DNA from: Gordonia sp. SL306
GTDB taxonomy: Bacteria > Actinomycetota > Actinomycetes > Mycobacteriales > Mycobacteriaceae
Direction: 5' to 3'
Assembly (NCBI RefSeq): GCF_026625785.1
Contig: NZ_CP113063.1
Coordinates: forward strand, 1,426,001-1,490,000
DNA: 64,000 bases
Under the pieces are notes generated by a model. That model was not told the DNA's origin and did not search any database. It saw only the letters and a program-made list of their open reading frames with translations. The translations under genes and the position numbers were made by a program. Shown here one piece after another: positions 62,381 to 64,000 of the stretch. Numbering within the stretch: position 1 is the first letter of the stretch; each line of letters opens with the position of its first letter.

Positions 62381-62464
62381 GATTCTGTACCCGATCGGCG
62401 AGTTTCTGTACCCGATCGGCGAGATTCTGTACCCGATCGACGAGAAACTGCGCCCGATCGACGG
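62381..62464. repeat. four-unit 21-bp array after the DUF6779-like gene
   Basis: Units 62381-62401, 62402-62422, 62423-62443 and 62444-62464 of the type GATTCTGTACCCGATCGGCGA. Part of a 300-bp gap between the DUF2520 start and the DUF6779-like stop; a weaker related unit continues to about 62470. No gene is seen in the gap. Confidence 0.88.
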
Positions 62465-62518
62465 GCAGCGGGGTGCCGGGTGGGGGTGCGGGCGGCGGAC
62501 GGGCGGGGCGGAGTGCGG

Positions 62519-63829
62519 TCAGTCCTCGCGGCGGCGACGGCCACCGCCCGGTGAGCCGGACTGGCGCAGCTGACTCAGCAGCTCCGAGACGGGCAGGCCT
62601 GCCGAATGGGCGCTGTCGCCGTCGTCATCGTCACGCCGACGACGTCGTCCCTGCTGCAAGACGGGACTGCTGCTCTCCCCCGACGACTCGTGACGGCCCG
62701 AGGTGGTGGACGCTGCCTCGCCCGACGTCTCCTCCTCGACGACCTGCTCCCCGACGGCCTGGGGCTCGTCGGCCGCAGGGGTCTCGGTCACGGGGGTCTC
62801 GGTCACAGGGGTCTCGGTCACGGGCCTCTCGGCGGGAGCGGCATCGGCGACGATGGTCTCCTCCGCGTCGACCGCGACGTCGTCCGGGTCGACCGGAGCT
62901 CCCGACCGTGCCGCCACCTTCCACTCGTCGGTCGGCGTCTCGTCGACGTACCCGGTCGGCGTCGGCGACGAAGGGGTCGGCGCGGACGTGGTGAAGAACG
63001 ACCCGGTGGACGGCGAGCCGACGTCCTCCGGCTCGGCCAGCACGGCGTCCTCGACCTGTTCGTCGATGGTGTCCTCGGGCACCTCGGTCGCGATCCGGCC
63101 CGACATCGGGTCGTCGTCGGTGATCACGGGGATGACCTCGGTCATCTCGTTGGGGTCGACGTCGGCGGGCACGTGGCGGCCGGCGCCGGCCGCAGGCGCG
63201 GTGGCAGCGAAGTCGCGGGCCGCCAGCACGCTGTCGTCGGTGCCGAACCTCTGGCCGTACGTCGAACTCGTGCTCGGGCGCTCTCCGCCGATGCCGGATG
63301 CCAGCTCGCGCAGTTTCTCGTTCGGCAGGGCGGTCCGTTGCTCTGGGAGCGATTCGCCGAGCAGCATCTCCAGGCTCGACCGCAACGCCAGCACCTGCTG
63401 CTTGAGCTCGGCGAGTTCCTCGTTGGATTCCGCGCTGACCTCTTTGCGGATGGTGGTCTCGACGTCGAGTTCGTACTGACGGCGCGCGGCGATCTCGCGC
63501 TCGAGCTGGAGTTCGTAGACCAGACGCAGATCCCGGCTCTTCGACTCCGCGGTCTCCGCTTGCCGCCGGAACTTGGTGACCAGGATCGCCCCGATCACCG
63601 CCGCCCAGAGCGCCGCGATCACCGCGAGGGAACCCGACACGGACAGCTGATCGGTGAAGACCATCAGAATGCTGGCGACCAGGGCGAGCACGATGAGCAG
63701 ACCGAGCAGCCACTGTCCCACCGATCTACCGGATCGCCGCGACTCGGTGGAACGGCCGTTCGAGGTCGTCATGTTCGTGAACATACCGCCTGACAGCATC
63801 GATGTCGGCGAACCAGGGCGGAGAGTCAC
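62519..63829 (-). CDS. DUF6779-like membrane protein
   Basis: 436 residues: two membrane helices (about 35-60 and about 65-90), a coiled-coil region (about 95-165; ESKSRDLRLVYELQLEREI), then a long acidic, Pro/Thr-rich region with VTETPVTETP repeats, and a basic Arg/Asp-rich C-terminus. It corresponds to Rv3604c. Function not known. The start is uncertain: GTG 63829 (GGGAG 11 bases upstream), ATG 63784 or ATG 63772. Confidence 0.82.
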   Translation of the reverse strand: MTLRPGSPTSMLSGGMFTNMTTSNGRSTESRRSGRSVGQWLLGLLIVLALVASILMVFTDQLSVSGSLAVIAALWAAVIGAILVTKFRRQAETAESKSRDLRLVYELQLEREIAARRQYELDVETTIRKEVSAESNEELAELKQQVLALRSSLEMLLGESLPEQRTALPNEKLRELASGIGGERPSTSSTYGQRFGTDDSVLAARDFAATAPAAGAGRHVPADVDPNEMTEVIPVITDDDPMSGRIATEVPEDTIDEQVEDAVLAEPEDVGSPSTGSFFTTSAPTPSSPTPTGYVDETPTDEWKVAARSGAPVDPDDVAVDAEETIVADAAPAERPVTETPVTETPVTETPAADEPQAVGEQVVEEETSGEAASTTSGRHESSGESSSPVLQQGRRRRRDDDDGDSAHSAGLPVSELLSQLRQSGSPGGGRRRRED

Positions 63830-63856
63830 CGATTCACCATCTCCCGGGGGCGCCGG

Positions 63857-64000
63857 TCAGGCGGGCCCCGGATGGCCCCCGACCGGGTCGTCGGTCGGAT
63901 CATCCGGTGCGCGGCAGCAATACTCGAGCCACAGCGCAGCAGCCACCAGCACCACGCCGCCGACGACCCCGACGATCGAGCCGGGCAGGTCGTGATCGGC
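63857..64000 (-). CDS. DUF3180-like membrane protein, 5' end outside the window
   Basis: Last 47 codons of a gene on the minus strand that runs off the right edge. The frame reads a hydrophobic helix ([19 protein letters not shown]), then [15 protein letters not shown] and a TGA at 63857-63859. Position next to the DUF6779-like gene and the helix near the C-terminus match Rv3605c-type DUF3180 proteins. Too short to be sure. Confidence 0.65.
   Translation of the reverse strand, partial: ADHDLPGSIVGVVGGVVLVAAALWLEYCCRAPDDPTDDPVGGHPGPA

Overview
This is a high-GC actinobacterial chromosome segment whose gene content and order follow the sterol (cholesterol) catabolic region of mycolic-acid bacteria (Mycobacterium tuberculosis Rv3492c to Rv3561, then Rv3598c to Rv3605c). 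The mce4 operon, KstR and KstR2 operators, a deazaflavin-family protein and an F420-type oxidoreductase, and abundant short palindromic repeats (including the GGTCGAGTAG...CGTATCGAGACC type) suggest a Gordonia-like or Rhodococcus-like member of the Mycobacteriales. The genus is inference. I see no rRNA, tRNA, integrase, transposase or CRISPR array.

Layout. 1-1050: 3' part of an aldehyde dehydrogenase. 1305-11924 (minus): complete mce4 steroid importer (yrbE4AB, mce4A-F, two Mce-associated proteins), read after hsd4A and fdxD. 13342-17365 (plus): fadE26, fadE27, fadD17 for side-chain activation and dehydrogenation. 17462-18400: an AbiEi/DUF559-type accessory gene between two identical hairpins. 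18477-22163: fadD19 with a nitronate-monooxygenase-like gene, divergent from echA19. 22214-24328: a CYP102-like heme-only P450 and a frameshifted TetR regulator. 24458-28892: F420-type oxidoreductase, then a tandem OB-fold (DUF35-like) gene with ltp3 and ltp4, linked to removal of C-24-branched sterol side chains. 29020-33433: cyp125, a SnoaL-like gene, fadA5 and a Ddn-like gene around three KstR-like boxes. 33414-36872: a TetR regulator and two CYP125-like paralogues. 37033-39510: an acyl-CoA synthetase and an unusual GyrA-tail/GNAT fusion, with two KstR-like boxes between them.

39694-54521 is the KstR2-type regulon for steroid rings C/D: SnoaL-like gene, two SDRs, echA20, ipdA, ipdB, ipdC, an extra acyl-CoA synthetase, kstR2, an aldehyde dehydrogenase, fadA6, ipdF, fadE30 and fadD3, with KstR2-like palindromes at three promoters. 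54522-55066 holds two copies of another hairpin around the remnant of a second AbiEi/DUF559 gene. 55067-64000 is housekeeping: lysS, an aldehyde dehydrogenase, a polycysteine leader peptide before a rhodanese-like gene, coaX, panD, panC, a DUF2520 protein, a DUF6779-like membrane protein and the end of a DUF3180-like gene.

How it works together: Mce4 imports the sterol; CYP125 oxidises the side-chain terminus; FadD19/FadD17 make CoA thioesters; FadE26/27, EchA19, Hsd4A, FadA5 and Ltp3/4 shorten the side chain under KstR; FadD3, FadE30, IpdF, IpdC, EchA20, IpdAB and FadA6 break the remaining propanoate-bearing C/D rings under KstR2. The least expected content is at the margins: hairpin-flanked DUF559 loci, six 21-bp-periodic arrays, a leaderless Cys-rich uORF, a GyrA-tail acetyltransferase and a BM3-like P450 without its reductase.
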